From NCBI RefSeq assembly GCF_028548455.1, contig NZ_JAQQLF010000016.1, positions 1 through 64,000 on the forward strand: a stretch of 64,000 nt of DNA, in the 5' to 3' direction. A program made the translations under genes and the position numbers. Below are positions 9,999 through 19,214 of the stretch, one piece after another. The notes under the pieces are model-generated. The model worked only from the letters and a program-made list of their open reading frames with translations. It searched no databases and was not told the origin of the DNA. This DNA comes from Vogesella aquatica (GTDB taxonomy: Bacteria; Pseudomonadota; Gammaproteobacteria; Burkholderiales; Chromobacteriaceae). Within the stretch, counting starts at the first letter, position 1, and each line of letters starts with the position of its first letter.

Positions 9999-11315
9999 GT
10001 GGCGAATACTTCTCTAGTTGGAAACGCCAACAAGTTTGGTGATCTTAAGCGCCGTATCTTGTTTTTGGTCGGAGCTTTGATTGTTTACCGTATCGGTGCT
10101 CATGTGCCGGTGCCTGGTATCAATCCTGCAGAACTAGCGAAGTTGTTCCAGTCGTCGCAAACGGGCCTCCTGGACATGTTTAACATGTTCTCGGGAGGCG
10201 CCTTGCAGAGATTTACGGTGTTTGCCTTGGGCATTATGCCGTATATTTCTGCCTCTATCGTTCTTCAGCTTGCGTCGGAGATTGTTCCGGCACTTAAGCA
10301 GTTGAAGAAAGAGGGCGATGCGGGACGTCGCAAAATAACTCAGTACACACGTTATGCAACCTTGGCACTGGCTAGCTTCCAGAGCTTTGGTATCGCGGTA
10401 ATGCTATTTAAACAGCCTGGTCTGGTGATCGTGCCGCAGCTGGAGTTCTATGTAACGACAGTTGTTTCGCTGGTAACCGGTACCATGTTCCTGATGTGGC
10501 TTGGTGAGCAGATCACGGAACGAGGCTTGGGTAATGGCATTTCCCTGATCATCTGCGCAGGTATTGCTGCCGGTGTGCCTGCTGCGATCGGTAAGACCCT
10601 GACGCTGACTAGCCAAGGTTCCCTGCCTATCCTGCTGGTGATCGCGCTGTTTGTTGCAGTGATCGCGGTAACCTATCTGGTTGTATTCGTGGAACGGGGC
10701 CAGCGTAAAGTTCTGGTTAACTACGCCAAGCGCCAAGTAGGCAACCGCGTTGTGCAGGGTCAGAGTACCCACATGCCGCTGAAGCTGAACATGGCCGGTG
10801 TAATTCCACCGATTTTTGCGTCCAGCATTATCCTGTTCCCGGCGACGGTGTTGGGTTGGTTCGGTAATACCGAAGGCCTTGGCGTGCTGAAGTCTATTGC
10901 AGACAAGCTTCATCCTGGCCAGCCGGTATACGTGTTGCTGTACGCTGCGGCAATCATTTTCTTCTGTTACTTCTACACCGCCTTGGTATTCAACCCCAAG
11001 GAAACGGCAGATAACCTGAAGAAGAGTGGGGCATTTATTCCCGGAATCCGCCCAGGCGAGCAGACTTCGCGGTATATCGAGAAGATCATTCTCCGCCTCA
11101 CTTTGATTGGTGCGATCTACATCACACTTGTTTGCTTGATGCCCGAGTTCCTGATCCTTAGCTGGAACGTTCCATTCTACTTTGGCGGTACTTCTCTGCT
11201 GATCATGGTAGTTGTAACGATGGATTTCATGGCGCAAGTACAGTCGTATGTTCTTTCCCATCAGTACGAAGGCCTGCTCAAGAAAGCAAACTTCAAGAGT
11301 GGCGGTAATCGTTAA
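9999..11315 (+). CDS. secY: Protein translocase subunit SecY
   Basis: SecY (438 aa) forms the protein-conducting channel of the inner membrane with SecE and SecG. Ten hydrophobic segments fit the usual ten-helix topology. Family blocks include [14 protein letters not shown] and the cytoplasmic loop with [19 protein letters not shown]. The start is GTG at 9999 (VANTSL), with AAGG about 9 bases upstream. No ATG fits the family N-terminus. Codon bias is weaker than in the ribosomal genes around it. Confidence 0.97.
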   Translation: MANTSLVGNANKFGDLKRRILFLVGALIVYRIGAHVPVPGINPAELAKLFQSSQTGLLDMFNMFSGGALQRFTVFALGIMPYISASIVLQLASEIVPALKQLKKEGDAGRRKITQYTRYATLALASFQSFGIAVMLFKQPGLVIVPQLEFYVTTVVSLVTGTMFLMWLGEQITERGLGNGISLIICAGIAAGVPAAIGKTLTLTSQGSLPILLVIALFVAVIAVTYLVVFVERGQRKVLVNYAKRQVGNRVVQGQSTHMPLKLNMAGVIPPIFASSIILFPATVLGWFGNTEGLGVLKSIADKLHPGQPVYVLLYAAAIIFFCYFYTALVFNPKETADNLKKSGAFIPGIRPGEQTSRYIEKIILRLTLIGAIYITLVCLMPEFLILSWNVPFYFGGTSLLIMVVVTMDFMAQVQSYVLSHQYEGLLKKANFKSGGNR

Positions 11316-11335
11316 GGTAGACGGTAACTGGTTTT

Positions 11336-11554
11336 ATGGCGAAAGAAGATACTATCCAGATGCAGGGTGAAGTCCTGGAAACGCTGCCAAACGCAACCTT
11401 CCGGGTCAAGCTCGAAAATGGACACGTTGTTCTGGGTTACATCTCTGGCAAAATGCGTATGCATTACATCCGCATTTTGCCGGGTGACAAGGTAACGGTG
11501 GAGATGACACCGTATGACCTGTCTCGTGCCCGTATCGTGTTCCGTGCGAAGTAA
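11336..11554 (+). CDS. infA: Translation initiation factor IF-1
   Basis: IF-1 (72 aa) is a single OB-fold protein that blocks the A site during initiation. [19 protein letters not shown] and the C-terminus RIVFRAK are standard. Its place between secY and rpmJ is the usual betaproteobacterial arrangement. Confidence 0.97.
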   Translation: MAKEDTIQMQGEVLETLPNATFRVKLENGHVVLGYISGKMRMHYIRILPGDKVTVEMTPYDLSRARIVFRAK

Positions 11555-11589
11555 TCGCACTTGCTCTTTTCAGATAGAAAGGAACTGAA

Positions 11590-11703
11590 ATGCGTGTACA
11601 ACCTTCGGTAAAGAAAATTTGCCGTAACTGCAAAATCATTCGTCGCAACCGTGTTGTTCGAGTGATCTGCACTGATCCGCGTCACAAACAAAAACAAGGC
11701 TAA
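11590..11703 (+). CDS. rpmJ: 50S ribosomal protein L36
   Basis: This short reading frame (37 codons plus TAA) starts [20 protein letters not shown] and ends PRHKQKQG. Three cysteines (11, 14, 27) and a histidine (32) make the zinc-ribbon ligand set, so this is the zinc-binding L36 form. AAAGGAACTG lies just upstream. Confidence 0.95.
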   Translation: MRVQPSVKKICRNCKIIRRNRVVRVICTDPRHKQKQG

Positions 11704-11706
11704 CAT

Positions 11707-11735
11707 TTGTTAGCTTGGTTTTGTCGTGTTACAAT
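11707..11735 (+). promoter_or_regulatory. Sigma-70-like promoter of the alpha operon
   Basis: TTGTTA (11707-11712), a 17-base spacer and TACAAT (11730-11735), 36 bases before rpsM. It would let rpsM-rpsK-rpsD-rpoA-rplQ be transcribed apart from the spc cluster. Confidence 0.65.
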
Positions 11736-11771
11736 CGCAACCTTTTCAAGCTTAAGGCTTAAGGAAAGAGA

Positions 11772-12134
11772 ATGGCCCGTATTGCAGGGGTAAACATCCC
11801 CAATCATGCGCATGCCGTTATCGGCCTGCAGGCTATCTATGGCATTGGTGCTACCCGCGCTAAGCACATTTGTGCTTCCGCTGGTATCAATCCTTCTTCG
11901 AAAGTGAAGGATCTGACCGAAGCCGAGATGGAGTCTCTGCGTGTAGAAGTCGCCAAGTTCACCGTTGAAGGTGATCTGCGTCGTGAAATCACCATGAGCA
12001 TCAAACGTCTGATGGACATGGGTTCCTATCGTGGCTTCCGTCATCGTCGTGGTCTGCCGTGCCGTGGTCAGCGCACTCGTACCAATGCTCGTACCCGCAA
12101 AGGTCCGCGCAAGGCTATCGCCGGTAAGAAGTAA
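11772..12134 (+). CDS. rpsM: 30S ribosomal protein S13
   Basis: S13 (120 aa) bridges the subunits and contacts the P-site tRNA with its basic tail. [19 protein letters not shown] and [19 protein letters not shown] are the family blocks. It is the first gene of the alpha operon. Confidence 0.98.
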   Translation: MARIAGVNIPNHAHAVIGLQAIYGIGATRAKHICASAGINPSSKVKDLTEAEMESLRVEVAKFTVEGDLRREITMSIKRLMDMGSYRGFRHRRGLPCRGQRTRTNARTRKGPRKAIAGKK

Positions 12135-12152
12135 TTTTAAGGAACACAGATA

Positions 12153-12548
12153 ATGGCTAAAGCAAACACAGCTGTCCGTGTACGCAAAAAAGTACGCAAG
12201 TCTGTTAGCGACGGTATCGTGCACGTGCACGCTTCCTTCAATAACACCATCATTACCATCACCGATCGTCAAGGAAATGCTTTGTCTTGGGCTACCTCCG
12301 GCGGTGCTGGCTTTAAAGGCTCGCGTAAAAGTACACCCTTTGCCGCTCAGGTAGCAGCAGAGCACGCTGGTAAAGTTGCCCAAGAATACGGCGTAAAAAA
12401 CCTGGAAGTTCGCATCAAGGGTCCCGGTCCAGGCCGTGAGTCTTCCGTGCGCGCACTGAATGCTCTGGGTTTCAAAGTGACCAGCATCTCTGACGTGACG
12501 CCAGTCCCGCACAACGGCTGCCGTCCTCCCAAGAAACGTCGTATCTAA
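12153..12548 (+). CDS. rpsK: 30S ribosomal protein S11
   Basis: S11 (131 aa) forms part of the platform at the E site. [20 protein letters not shown] and the C-terminal [17 protein letters not shown] are diagnostic. It lies 18 bases after rpsM. Confidence 0.98.
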   Translation: MAKANTAVRVRKKVRKSVSDGIVHVHASFNNTIITITDRQGNALSWATSGGAGFKGSRKSTPFAAQVAAEHAGKVAQEYGVKNLEVRIKGPGPGRESSVRALNALGFKVTSISDVTPVPHNGCRPPKKRRI

Positions 12549-12566
12549 TTTCGGAGAGTCTGAGAA

Positions 12567-13187
12567 ATGGCACGTTATACCGGCCCTAAATGTAAGCTCG
12601 CTCGTCGCGAAGGGACTGACCTCTTCCTGAAGAGCGCTCGTCGTGCTCTGGATACCAAGTGCAAGCTGGATACTGCACCTGGTCAGCATGGCGCCAAGAA
12701 CACCCGTCTGTCCGACTTCGGTGTTCAACTGCGTGAAAAACAAAAAGTACGTCGCATCTACGGCATTATGGAACGTCAGTTCCGTAAATACTTCGCCGAA
12801 GCTGCACGTCGCCAAGGCTCCACTGGTGAAAACCTGCTGAAGATCCTGGAAGCTCGTCTGGATAACGTTGTTTATCGCATGGGCTTCGGTTCCACTCGCG
12901 CAGAAGCTCGCCAACTGGTAAGCCACAAAGCGATCACCGTGAATGGCGCTCTCGTGAACATCCCTTCTTACCAGGTTAAAGCTGGTGATGTGGTTGCTGT
13001 TCGTGAGAAGTCCAAGAAGCAGGTTCGTATTCAAGAAGGTCTGGCTTTGGCTGAGCAGATTGGCTTCCCGGCATGGGTAGCTGTTGACACCAAAAAGATG
13101 GAAGGTGTCTTCAAAACTGCTCCTGAGCGTTCCGAGTTGTCTAGCGATATCAACGAACAACTCGTTGTGGAATTCTACTCCAAGTAA
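12567..13187 (+). CDS. rpsD: 30S ribosomal protein S4
   Basis: S4 (206 aa) is a primary 16S rRNA binder. In E. coli it is the repressor of the alpha operon. The S4 RNA-binding domain in the middle reads [20 protein letters not shown]. The zinc-free N-terminal form is seen (a single cysteine in [16 protein letters not shown] plus one later). Confidence 0.98.
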   Translation: MARYTGPKCKLARREGTDLFLKSARRALDTKCKLDTAPGQHGAKNTRLSDFGVQLREKQKVRRIYGIMERQFRKYFAEAARRQGSTGENLLKILEARLDNVVYRMGFGSTRAEARQLVSHKAITVNGALVNIPSYQVKAGDVVAVREKSKKQVRIQEGLALAEQIGFPAWVAVDTKKMEGVFKTAPERSELSSDINEQLVVEFYSK

Positions 13188-13210
13188 TCGCTAGCTCTTA
13201 AGGAATGACT

Positions 13211-14194
13211 ATGCAAAACAGCGCTTCGGAATTTCTGAAACCGCGACTGATCGATGTGCAGCCGGTTTCGGCTACACATGCTCGTGTGTCGATGGAGCCG
13301 TTCGAACGCGGCTATGCCCATACTCTGGGTAACGCCCTGCGTCGTATTCTGCTCTCTTCCATGCCGGGCTATGCTCCGACCGAAGTAACAATCGCTGGCG
13401 TTTTGCATGAGTATTCCGCTCTTGACGGTGTTCGGGAAGATGTCGTTGACATCCTCCTGAACCTGAAGGGCGTAGTGCTTAAGCTGCATGGTCGTGACAG
13501 CCTGATTCTTTCCTTGAAAAAGGAAGGTGAAGGTCCTGTCCTGGCTGGTGACATCGAACTGCCGCATGATGTAGAAGTGATCAATCCTGATCACGTAATC
13601 TGCTATCTGTCTGCTGGCGGTAAAATCGATATGGAAATCAAGGTTGAGAAAGGCCGTGGCTACCAGCCGGTAGCTGCCCGTATCAACCACGATGACAATC
13701 GTGCGATTGGCACCATCCAGCTTGATGCTTCCTTCTCCCCGGTGCGCCGCGTCAGCTTCAATGTTGAAAGCGCCCGTGTAGAACAACGTACCGACCTTGA
13801 CCGTCTGGTACTGGACATCGAGACCAACGGTGTGATCGAGCCGGAAGAAGCGGTACGCCTGGCGGCCCGCATTCTGGTAGATCAGCTGTCGATCTTTGCA
13901 GACTTGCAAGGTACAGCAGTTGAGGAAGTCGTTGAGAAGGCGCCACCGATCGATCCGATCTTGTTGCGCCCGGTCGATGATCTCGAACTTACTGTTCGTT
14001 CCGCCAATTGTCTGAAGGCCGAGAACATTTACTACATCGGTGATCTGATTCAGCGTACGGAAACCGAGCTGCTGAAGACCCCGAACCTTGGTCGTAAGTC
14101 GCTGAACGAGATCAAGGAAGTTCTCGCTTCTAAAGGCCTGACACTCGGCATGAAGCTCGAAAACTGGCCTCCGGCTGGCCTCGAGAAGCCGTAA
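13211..14194 (+). CDS. rpoA: DNA-directed RNA polymerase alpha subunit
   Basis: RpoA (327 aa) starts assembly of RNA polymerase and carries the C-terminal domain that contacts UP elements and activators. The N-terminal domain has [20 protein letters not shown]. The C-terminal domain has the helix-hairpin-helix stretch [20 protein letters not shown] start it at ATG 13211 ([16 protein letters not shown]): an ATG at 13205 sits directly on the AAGGA and leaves no room for initiation. Confidence 0.97.
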   Translation: MQNSASEFLKPRLIDVQPVSATHARVSMEPFERGYAHTLGNALRRILLSSMPGYAPTEVTIAGVLHEYSALDGVREDVVDILLNLKGVVLKLHGRDSLILSLKKEGEGPVLAGDIELPHDVEVINPDHVICYLSAGGKIDMEIKVEKGRGYQPVAARINHDDNRAIGTIQLDASFSPVRRVSFNVESARVEQRTDLDRLVLDIETNGVIEPEEAVRLAARILVDQLSIFADLQGTAVEEVVEKAPPIDPILLRPVDDLELTVRSANCLKAENIYYIGDLIQRTETELLKTPNLGRKSLNEIKEVLASKGLTLGMKLENWPPAGLEKP

Positions 14195-14217
14195 GTTTGG
14201 GATAAAAGGACACTACA

Positions 14218-14610
14218 ATGCGTCATCGTAATAGCAATCGTAAACTGAACCGCACGAGCAGCCATCGCCTGGCGATGCTTCGCAACATGGCGAACTCGTT
14301 GCTCCGTCACGAAGTTATCGTGACTACCCTGCCGAAAGCAAAAGAACTGCGTCGCGTAGCCGAGCCGCTGATTACCCTGGGTAAGAAGCCTTCTCTGGCC
14401 AACCGTCGTCTGGCTTTCGACCGTACTCGTGACCGCGAAATGGTTGTAAAACTGTTTGACGTTCTGGGCCCGCGCTACGCTGCCCGTAACGGTGGTTATG
14501 TACGTATCCTGAAGTACGGCTTCCGTCAGGGCGACAACGCTCCGATGGCACTGGTAGAACTGGTAGACCGTCCGGAAGGTGAAGTGGTAGTAGAAGAAGC
14601 CGCCGAGTAA
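14218..14610 (+). CDS. rplQ: 50S ribosomal protein L17
   Basis: L17 (130 aa) lies near the exit site. [20 protein letters not shown] is the family N-terminus, and the C-terminal tail is acidic. It is the last gene of the ribosomal block, just before a strong terminator. Confidence 0.98.
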   Translation: MRHRNSNRKLNRTSSHRLAMLRNMANSLLRHEVIVTTLPKAKELRRVAEPLITLGKKPSLANRRLAFDRTRDREMVVKLFDVLGPRYAARNGGYVRILKYGFRQGDNAPMALVELVDRPEGEVVVEEAAE

Positions 14611-14624
14611 TCGACAGCCTCTGT

Positions 14625-14656
14625 AGAAAAAGCCAGCGCTTGCGCTGGCTTTTTCT
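14625..14656. terminator. Bidirectional intrinsic terminator after rplQ
   Basis: A perfect 15-base stem (AGAAAAAGCCAGCGC at 14625-14639 and its complement at 14642-14656) has A-runs on one side and T-runs on the other. It serves rplQ on the plus strand and the convergent MocR gene on the minus strand, whose stop codon it touches. Confidence 0.9.
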
Positions 14657-16046
14657 ATTGTTGCGCGGTCAACCATTGCCAGAACCGGCTGTTATCCAGA
14701 TACGCGGCATTGAAGCGGTAGTAGGGCGTACCGCTGCCATCGCTACTGAAAAGATCGCCTGGCGCCAGATAGATCTGCTGCTGCCGCGCGCTTTCCTGAT
14801 CGATGGATACACCCTGTGGCGGCCTGGCCCAGATGAACATGCTTTTACTATTGGGCTGGAATACCTGCCAGCCCAGCTGTTCGAAGTGTGCCACCGCCTT
14901 GCTGGTGCTCTGAGCGATGCGCTCTATCAACCGGCTATTCTGTTTTTTGTATTTGCTATCGCTTGCCAGCTCGTAGGCCAGCCGTTCGGTATGGGTAGAC
15001 GAGGTCAATGCGGCCAACATTTTGGCGCGTGTGAGTGCGGCTTGCCAGCGCGCGGGTGCTAGCAGATAGCCCACTCTCAGCGCCGGGCTTAGCGCCTTGC
15101 TGAAGCTGCCGATGTGCATCACCTGACGCAGGCCGTCCATCGCCGCAAGGCTGGGCCCGGCTTGGGCCAGCAGGTCGGCAGAGACATTATCTTCTACCAG
15201 CAACACATCGTACTGCTGTGCCAATCGCAGTACACCGTGTGCGATGTGTGGTGCATAGCTGGCGCCTGTGGGGTTGTGTAGCCAGGGATTGGTAAAAAAT
15301 ACCCGCGGCCGGTGTTGCTGCATCAGTTGTTCCAGCAGTTGCAGGTCAGGCCCGTTGGGCGTCCAGTTAACCGGTAGCAGCTGGCATCCCCTGAAACGCA
15401 GCGCTGATAGCAGGTTGCAATAGCCTGGGTTGTCGATCAGTACGGCGCTACCATCCAGCCGCAGGGTGCTGCACACGATATCCAGCGCGTGCGTGGCACC
15501 CTGAGTGAGCAGGATCTCCTCTGCGTGACAGCTGATGCCCTGCAGGCCCAGTTTTTCGGCCAGAAACTCGCGTAGCAACAACAAGCCTTGCGGGTGGCCA
15601 TAGGTCATTCCGGTGACCTGCTCGCGTGCAATCTTGCGAAGGGCGCGTACCTGGGCCTGATCGTCGTACCAGCTGGCGGGTAGCCAGCCGCAGCCTGCCA
15701 GAATGCCCTGCTGTTCCCCTTGATAGATCCCGCTAAGCAGCCAGTCACCATCCAGCGGCAGATCGCTGAGCTGTTTGCGCACCGCCTGGCTGGGGCTTTG
15801 TTGTTTGCGCTGTGCGTAAAAGCCGGAGCCCGCTCTGGAGAGTAGCCAGCCTTCCTGTACCAGCCTGTCGTAGGCTTCGCTTACCGTGAACGGGCTGGCG
15901 CCAATATCTTTGGCAATGGCACGGATGGATGGCAGCTTGCTGCCTGGTGTCAGGCGCCCCTCGCGGATGGCTTGCTGGATGCCGCGTACCAGCTGTTCTA
16001 CCTTGGTGCGCTGGCTGGGGTCCAGGAAGCTTTGATAGCGGTTCAT
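14655..16046 (-). CDS. MocR-type (GntR/aminotransferase) transcriptional regulator
   Basis: 463 aa with a GntR-type winged helix at about residues 10-75 (GSKLPSIRAIAKDIGASPFTVSEAYDRL). A linker follows, then a fold-type-I aminotransferase-like domain that binds PLP in this family. The likely PLP lysine is in GSFSKALSPALRVGYLLAP. MocR proteins use PLP, or an aldimine with an amino compound, to switch activity. The gene is divergent from the omega-aminotransferase operon, with repeated ACTGTAC words between them, so it very likely controls that operon and itself. Whether it activates or represses is not visible. Confidence 0.88.
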   Translation of the reverse strand: MNRYQSFLDPSQRTKVEQLVRGIQQAIREGRLTPGSKLPSIRAIAKDIGASPFTVSEAYDRLVQEGWLLSRAGSGFYAQRKQQSPSQAVRKQLSDLPLDGDWLLSGIYQGEQQGILAGCGWLPASWYDDQAQVRALRKIAREQVTGMTYGHPQGLLLLREFLAEKLGLQGISCHAEEILLTQGATHALDIVCSTLRLDGSAVLIDNPGYCNLLSALRFRGCQLLPVNWTPNGPDLQLLEQLMQQHRPRVFFTNPWLHNPTGASYAPHIAHGVLRLAQQYDVLLVEDNVSADLLAQAGPSLAAMDGLRQVMHIGSFSKALSPALRVGYLLAPARWQAALTRAKMLAALTSSTHTERLAYELASDSKYKKQNSRLIERIAQSTSKAVAHFEQLGWQVFQPNSKSMFIWARPPQGVSIDQESARQQQIYLAPGDLFSSDGSGTPYYRFNAAYLDNSRFWQWLTAQQ

Positions 16047-16047
16047 G

Positions 16048-16116
16048 ACTGTACCTATTTTTTTACCAGTACGGTTTGGTGTATTTGCATGCTAACTGTA
16101 CCTGTAACTGTACTGG
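16048..16116. promoter_or_regulatory. Probable MocR operator array between divergent genes
   Basis: ACTGTAC occurs at 16048-16054, 16095-16101 and 16107-16113, the last two 12 bases apart in direct repeat. CCAGTAC (16066-16072) is the inverse of GTACTGG (16110-16116). Direct plus inverted half sites in a divergent promoter region fit MocR binding. No -35/-10 pair was fixed with confidence. Confidence 0.5.
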
Positions 16117-16170
16117 TTTGGCACCTACATTTAGGTCATCAGGCTGCAATTAGGCAGAGGAGACACCGCA

Positions 16171-17487
16171 ATGAACCCCCAAGCAATGGACGCTTTCTGG
16201 ATGCCGTTTACGGCAAACCGCCACTTCAAGGCCAACCCGCGCATGCTGGTCAGCGCAGATGGTATGTACTATCAGGACGACGCAGGTCGTAGCATTCTGG
16301 ACGGCTGCGCCGGGCTGTGGTGTGTCAATGCCGGCCACAATCGCAAGCCTATCGTAGAGGCCATCCAGCGCCAGGCGGCTACGCTAGACTACGCACCGCC
16401 GTTCCAGATGGGCCACCCCAAGGCATTCGAGGCTGCTGAGCGGCTGGCCGAGATGGCCCCGGCCGGGCTGGATAAAGTGTTCTTTGTGAACTCGGGCTCC
16501 GAGGCGGCCGATACCGCCTTGAAAATGGCCATTGCTTACCATCGTGTGCGTGGCGATGCCGGCCGTGTGAAGCTGGTTGGCCGCGAGCGCGGCTACCACG
16601 GTGTGAACTTTGGTGGCATCTCGGTAGGTGGCATTGCCGGCAATCGCAAGCTGTTCCCGGTGGCCCTGCCGGCTACCGACCATATCCGCTCTACGCACGA
16701 CCTGGCGCGTAACGCCTTTACCCGCGGCGAGCCGGAGTTCGGTGCCGAGTTTGCCGACGAGCTGGAAGCGCGCATCACCACGCTGCACGACCCGTCTACC
16801 ATTGCGGCCGTGATCGTGGAGCCCATGGCCGGTTCTACCGGCGTACTGATTCCACCCAAAGGCTACCTGAAGCGCCTGCGCGAGATTTGCGACAAGTACG
16901 GCATCCTGCTGATTTTTGATGAAGTCATCACCGGCTTTGGCCGCCTGGGGGCCGACTGGGCTGCCAACAAGTTCGATGTGCTGCCGGACATCATCACCTG
17001 CGCCAAAGGCTTGTCCAACGGCGTGGTGCCGATGGGCGCGCTGATCGTCAAGCCGGCCATCCACGATGCCTTCATGGCGGCTGCCGCCGAGCGAGCCATC
17101 GAGTTCCCGCATGGCTACACCTATTCGGCCCACCCGCTGGCCTGCGCTGCCTCGGTAGCCACGCTGGATCTGTACCGCGACGAAGGCTTGTTCCAGCGCG
17201 CGGCCAACCTGGCGCCGCGCTTCGAAGAAAAAGCCCACGCGCTGCGCGGCACCCGCCATATCAAGGACATCCGTAACCTGGGCCTGGTGGCCGGTATCGA
17301 GCTGGATAGCCGCCCGGGTGCGCCAGGTGCACGCGGCATGGATGTGTTCCTGAAATGCTGGGAAAAAGGCGTACTGGTGCGCTTTACCGGTGACATCATC
17401 GCCGTGTCGCCACCGCTGATCATCAGCGAAGCCGAGATCGACCGCCTGTTTGCCACCATCGGCGAAGCCATTCACGAAGCCGACTAA
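16171..17487 (+). CDS. bauA: Omega-amino acid:pyruvate aminotransferase (beta-alanine type)
   Basis: 438 aa class-III PLP aminotransferase. It most likely moves the amino group of beta-alanine or a similar omega-amino acid to pyruvate, giving malonate semialdehyde and alanine. Visible blocks are FVNSGSEAADTALKMAIAYH (PLP phosphate site), LLIFDEVITGFGRLG (the Asp that pairs with the pyridine nitrogen) and DIITCAKGLSNG, with the catalytic lysine near residue 279. The ATG at 16171 follows AGAGGAG. mmsA lies 66 bases downstream and would use the semialdehyde product. The symbol bauA follows the Pseudomonas pair; substrate choice among omega-amino acids is not proven. Confidence 0.88.
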   Translation: MNPQAMDAFWMPFTANRHFKANPRMLVSADGMYYQDDAGRSILDGCAGLWCVNAGHNRKPIVEAIQRQAATLDYAPPFQMGHPKAFEAAERLAEMAPAGLDKVFFVNSGSEAADTALKMAIAYHRVRGDAGRVKLVGRERGYHGVNFGGISVGGIAGNRKLFPVALPATDHIRSTHDLARNAFTRGEPEFGAEFADELEARITTLHDPSTIAAVIVEPMAGSTGVLIPPKGYLKRLREICDKYGILLIFDEVITGFGRLGADWAANKFDVLPDIITCAKGLSNGVVPMGALIVKPAIHDAFMAAAAERAIEFPHGYTYSAHPLACAASVATLDLYRDEGLFQRAANLAPRFEEKAHALRGTRHIKDIRNLGLVAGIELDSRPGAPGARGMDVFLKCWEKGVLVRFTGDIIAVSPPLIISEAEIDRLFATIGEAIHEAD

Positions 17488-17498
17488 TCCCCGGCACG

Positions 17499-17520
17499 CT
17501 GCGGCCAACGTTGGCCGCAG
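17499..17520. repeat. Perfect 22-base palindrome made of two abutting copies of the dispersed 10-mer
   Basis: TGCGGCCAAC (17500-17509) is followed at once by GTTGGCCGCA (17510-17519), and the flanking C/G pair extends the palindrome to 22 bases. It lies between the aminotransferase and mmsA. No T-run follows, so it is not a classical terminator. It is an inverted pair of the candidate uptake sequence. Confidence 0.85.
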
Positions 17521-17553
17521 TAGCCTGATACTGACATTGATAAAGCTGACACC

Positions 17554-19041
17554 ATGAAAACCATTCCACACCTGATTGCTGGCGAGCTGCATGCAGGCCA
17601 GGGCAGCCGCTTTGCCGACGTTTACAACCCGGCGCTGGGCGAAGTCATTGCCCGCGTCCCTTTGGCCAGCGACGACGATATCAACGCCGCTGTGGCGGCC
17701 GCCCGTCGTGCCTTTCCGGCCTGGGCCGAGACCTCGCCACTGAAACGCGCCCGCGTGATGTTCAAGTTCAAAGCCCTGCTGGAAGACAATGCGCAAAAGC
17801 TGGCCGAGATCATTTCGCAAGAGCACGGCAAGGTGGTATCGGACGCCATGGGCGAAGTGACCCGTGGCCTGGAAGTTGTCGAGTTTGCCTGCGGTATTCC
17901 GCAGTTGCTGAAGGGCGAGTTCACCGAGCAGGTCGGTAGCGGTATCGACAGCCACAGCCTGCGCCAGCCGCTGGGTGTGGTCGCCGGTATCACCCCGTTC
18001 AACTTCCCGGCCATGGTGCCGCTGTGGATGATTCCGGTGGCGTTGGCTTGCGGTAACACCTTTATCCTGAAGCCGTCCGAGCGCGACCCGTCCGCCGCCA
18101 TGTTCCTGGCCAAGCTGCTCAAGCAAGCCGGCCTGCCCGACGGTGTGTTCAACGTACTACACGGCGACAAGCAGGCGGTAGACGGCCTGTTGACTCACCC
18201 GGACGTACAGGCCATCAGTTTTGTCGGCTCCACGCCTATCGCCCAGTACATCTACGAAACCGGTGCCCGTCACGGCAAGCGCGTGCAGGCGCTGGGCGGT
18301 GCCAAGAACCACATGGTAGTGATGCCGGATGCCGACCTGGACGGTACGGTAGAAGCGCTGATCGGTGCCGCTTATGGCTCGGCAGGCGAGCGCTGCATGG
18401 CCATTTCGGTGGCGCTGGCGGTAGGTGATATTGCCGACGCGCTGGTAGAGAAGCTGGCCGCACGCGCCCGCCAGCTGAAGATCGGCGTGGGCAACGACGC
18501 CGCCGCCGAAATGGGCCCGCTGGTGACCCGTGTGCACCAGCAGAAAGTAGCGGGCTATATCGACCAGGGCGTAGACGAAGGCGCCAAACTGGTGGTGGAT
18601 GGCCGTGGCTACCGCCACACCGGCTACGAAAACGGCTTCTTCCTGGGCCCTAGCCTGTTCGATAACGTCACCCCCGAGATGACCATCTACCGCGAAGAAA
18701 TCTTCGGCCCGGTGCTGTCCATCGTGCGCGTGCCGGATTTCGACACCGCGGTGCAGCTGATCAACAGCCACCAGTACGCCAACGGCACCAGCATCTTTAC
18801 CCGCTCCGGCGCCGCCGCGCGCGAGTTTGGCCACCGTATCCAGGTGGGCATGGTGGGCGTGAACGTGCCCATCCCGGTGCCGATGGCTTTCCACAGCTTT
18901 GGCGGCTGGAAAGCATCGCTGTTTGGCGACCACCACATGCATGGCCCGGAAGGCGTGCGCTTCTACACGCGCATGAAAACCATCACCACGCGCTGGCCAG
19001 ACAAGCTCACCGCCGAGTTTGTCATGCCCACCATGAAGTAA
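17554..19041 (+). CDS. mmsA: CoA-acylating methylmalonate-semialdehyde dehydrogenase
   Basis: 495 aa aldehyde dehydrogenase of the MmsA subgroup. It oxidises malonate semialdehyde or methylmalonate semialdehyde with NAD and CoA to acetyl-CoA or propionyl-CoA. The cofactor region [19 protein letters not shown] and the catalytic cysteine near residue 280 in [14 protein letters not shown] are the MmsA signatures. Paired with the aminotransferase, it would complete conversion of beta-alanine to acetyl-CoA. Valine or thymine breakdown is an alternative role. A clear terminator follows. Confidence 0.93.
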   Translation: MKTIPHLIAGELHAGQGSRFADVYNPALGEVIARVPLASDDDINAAVAAARRAFPAWAETSPLKRARVMFKFKALLEDNAQKLAEIISQEHGKVVSDAMGEVTRGLEVVEFACGIPQLLKGEFTEQVGSGIDSHSLRQPLGVVAGITPFNFPAMVPLWMIPVALACGNTFILKPSERDPSAAMFLAKLLKQAGLPDGVFNVLHGDKQAVDGLLTHPDVQAISFVGSTPIAQYIYETGARHGKRVQALGGAKNHMVVMPDADLDGTVEALIGAAYGSAGERCMAISVALAVGDIADALVEKLAARARQLKIGVGNDAAAEMGPLVTRVHQQKVAGYIDQGVDEGAKLVVDGRGYRHTGYENGFFLGPSLFDNVTPEMTIYREEIFGPVLSIVRVPDFDTAVQLINSHQYANGTSIFTRSGAAAREFGHRIQVGMVGVNVPIPVPMAFHSFGGWKASLFGDHHMHGPEGVRFYTRMKTITTRWPDKLTAEFVMPTMK

Positions 19042-19084
19042 TGCTCTGTCCACGATAGGGGGATAACCCTTGTATCGCAGCTTC

Positions 19085-19110
19085 AACCCGGCTTTGGCCG
19101 GGTTTTTTTT
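19085..19110 (+). terminator. Intrinsic terminator after mmsA
   Basis: AACCCGGC (19085-19092) pairs with GCCGGGTT (19097-19104) and is followed by a run of eight T. Confidence 0.88.
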
Positions 19111-19214
19111 GTTTAAGACAATGACAAACTGTGCGATGCGGCTTAAATTACTTGATACAAATGTGTCGCACAAAGCGGCCTGATTTAATAAAAATGCTTC
19201 ACAGGAGTGATGGA

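Noticed and set aside
16384-18126. 580-codon minus-strand open frame opposite the aminotransferase and mmsA
   Set aside because: It covers two certain genes and an intergenic palindrome, with no recognisable domain.
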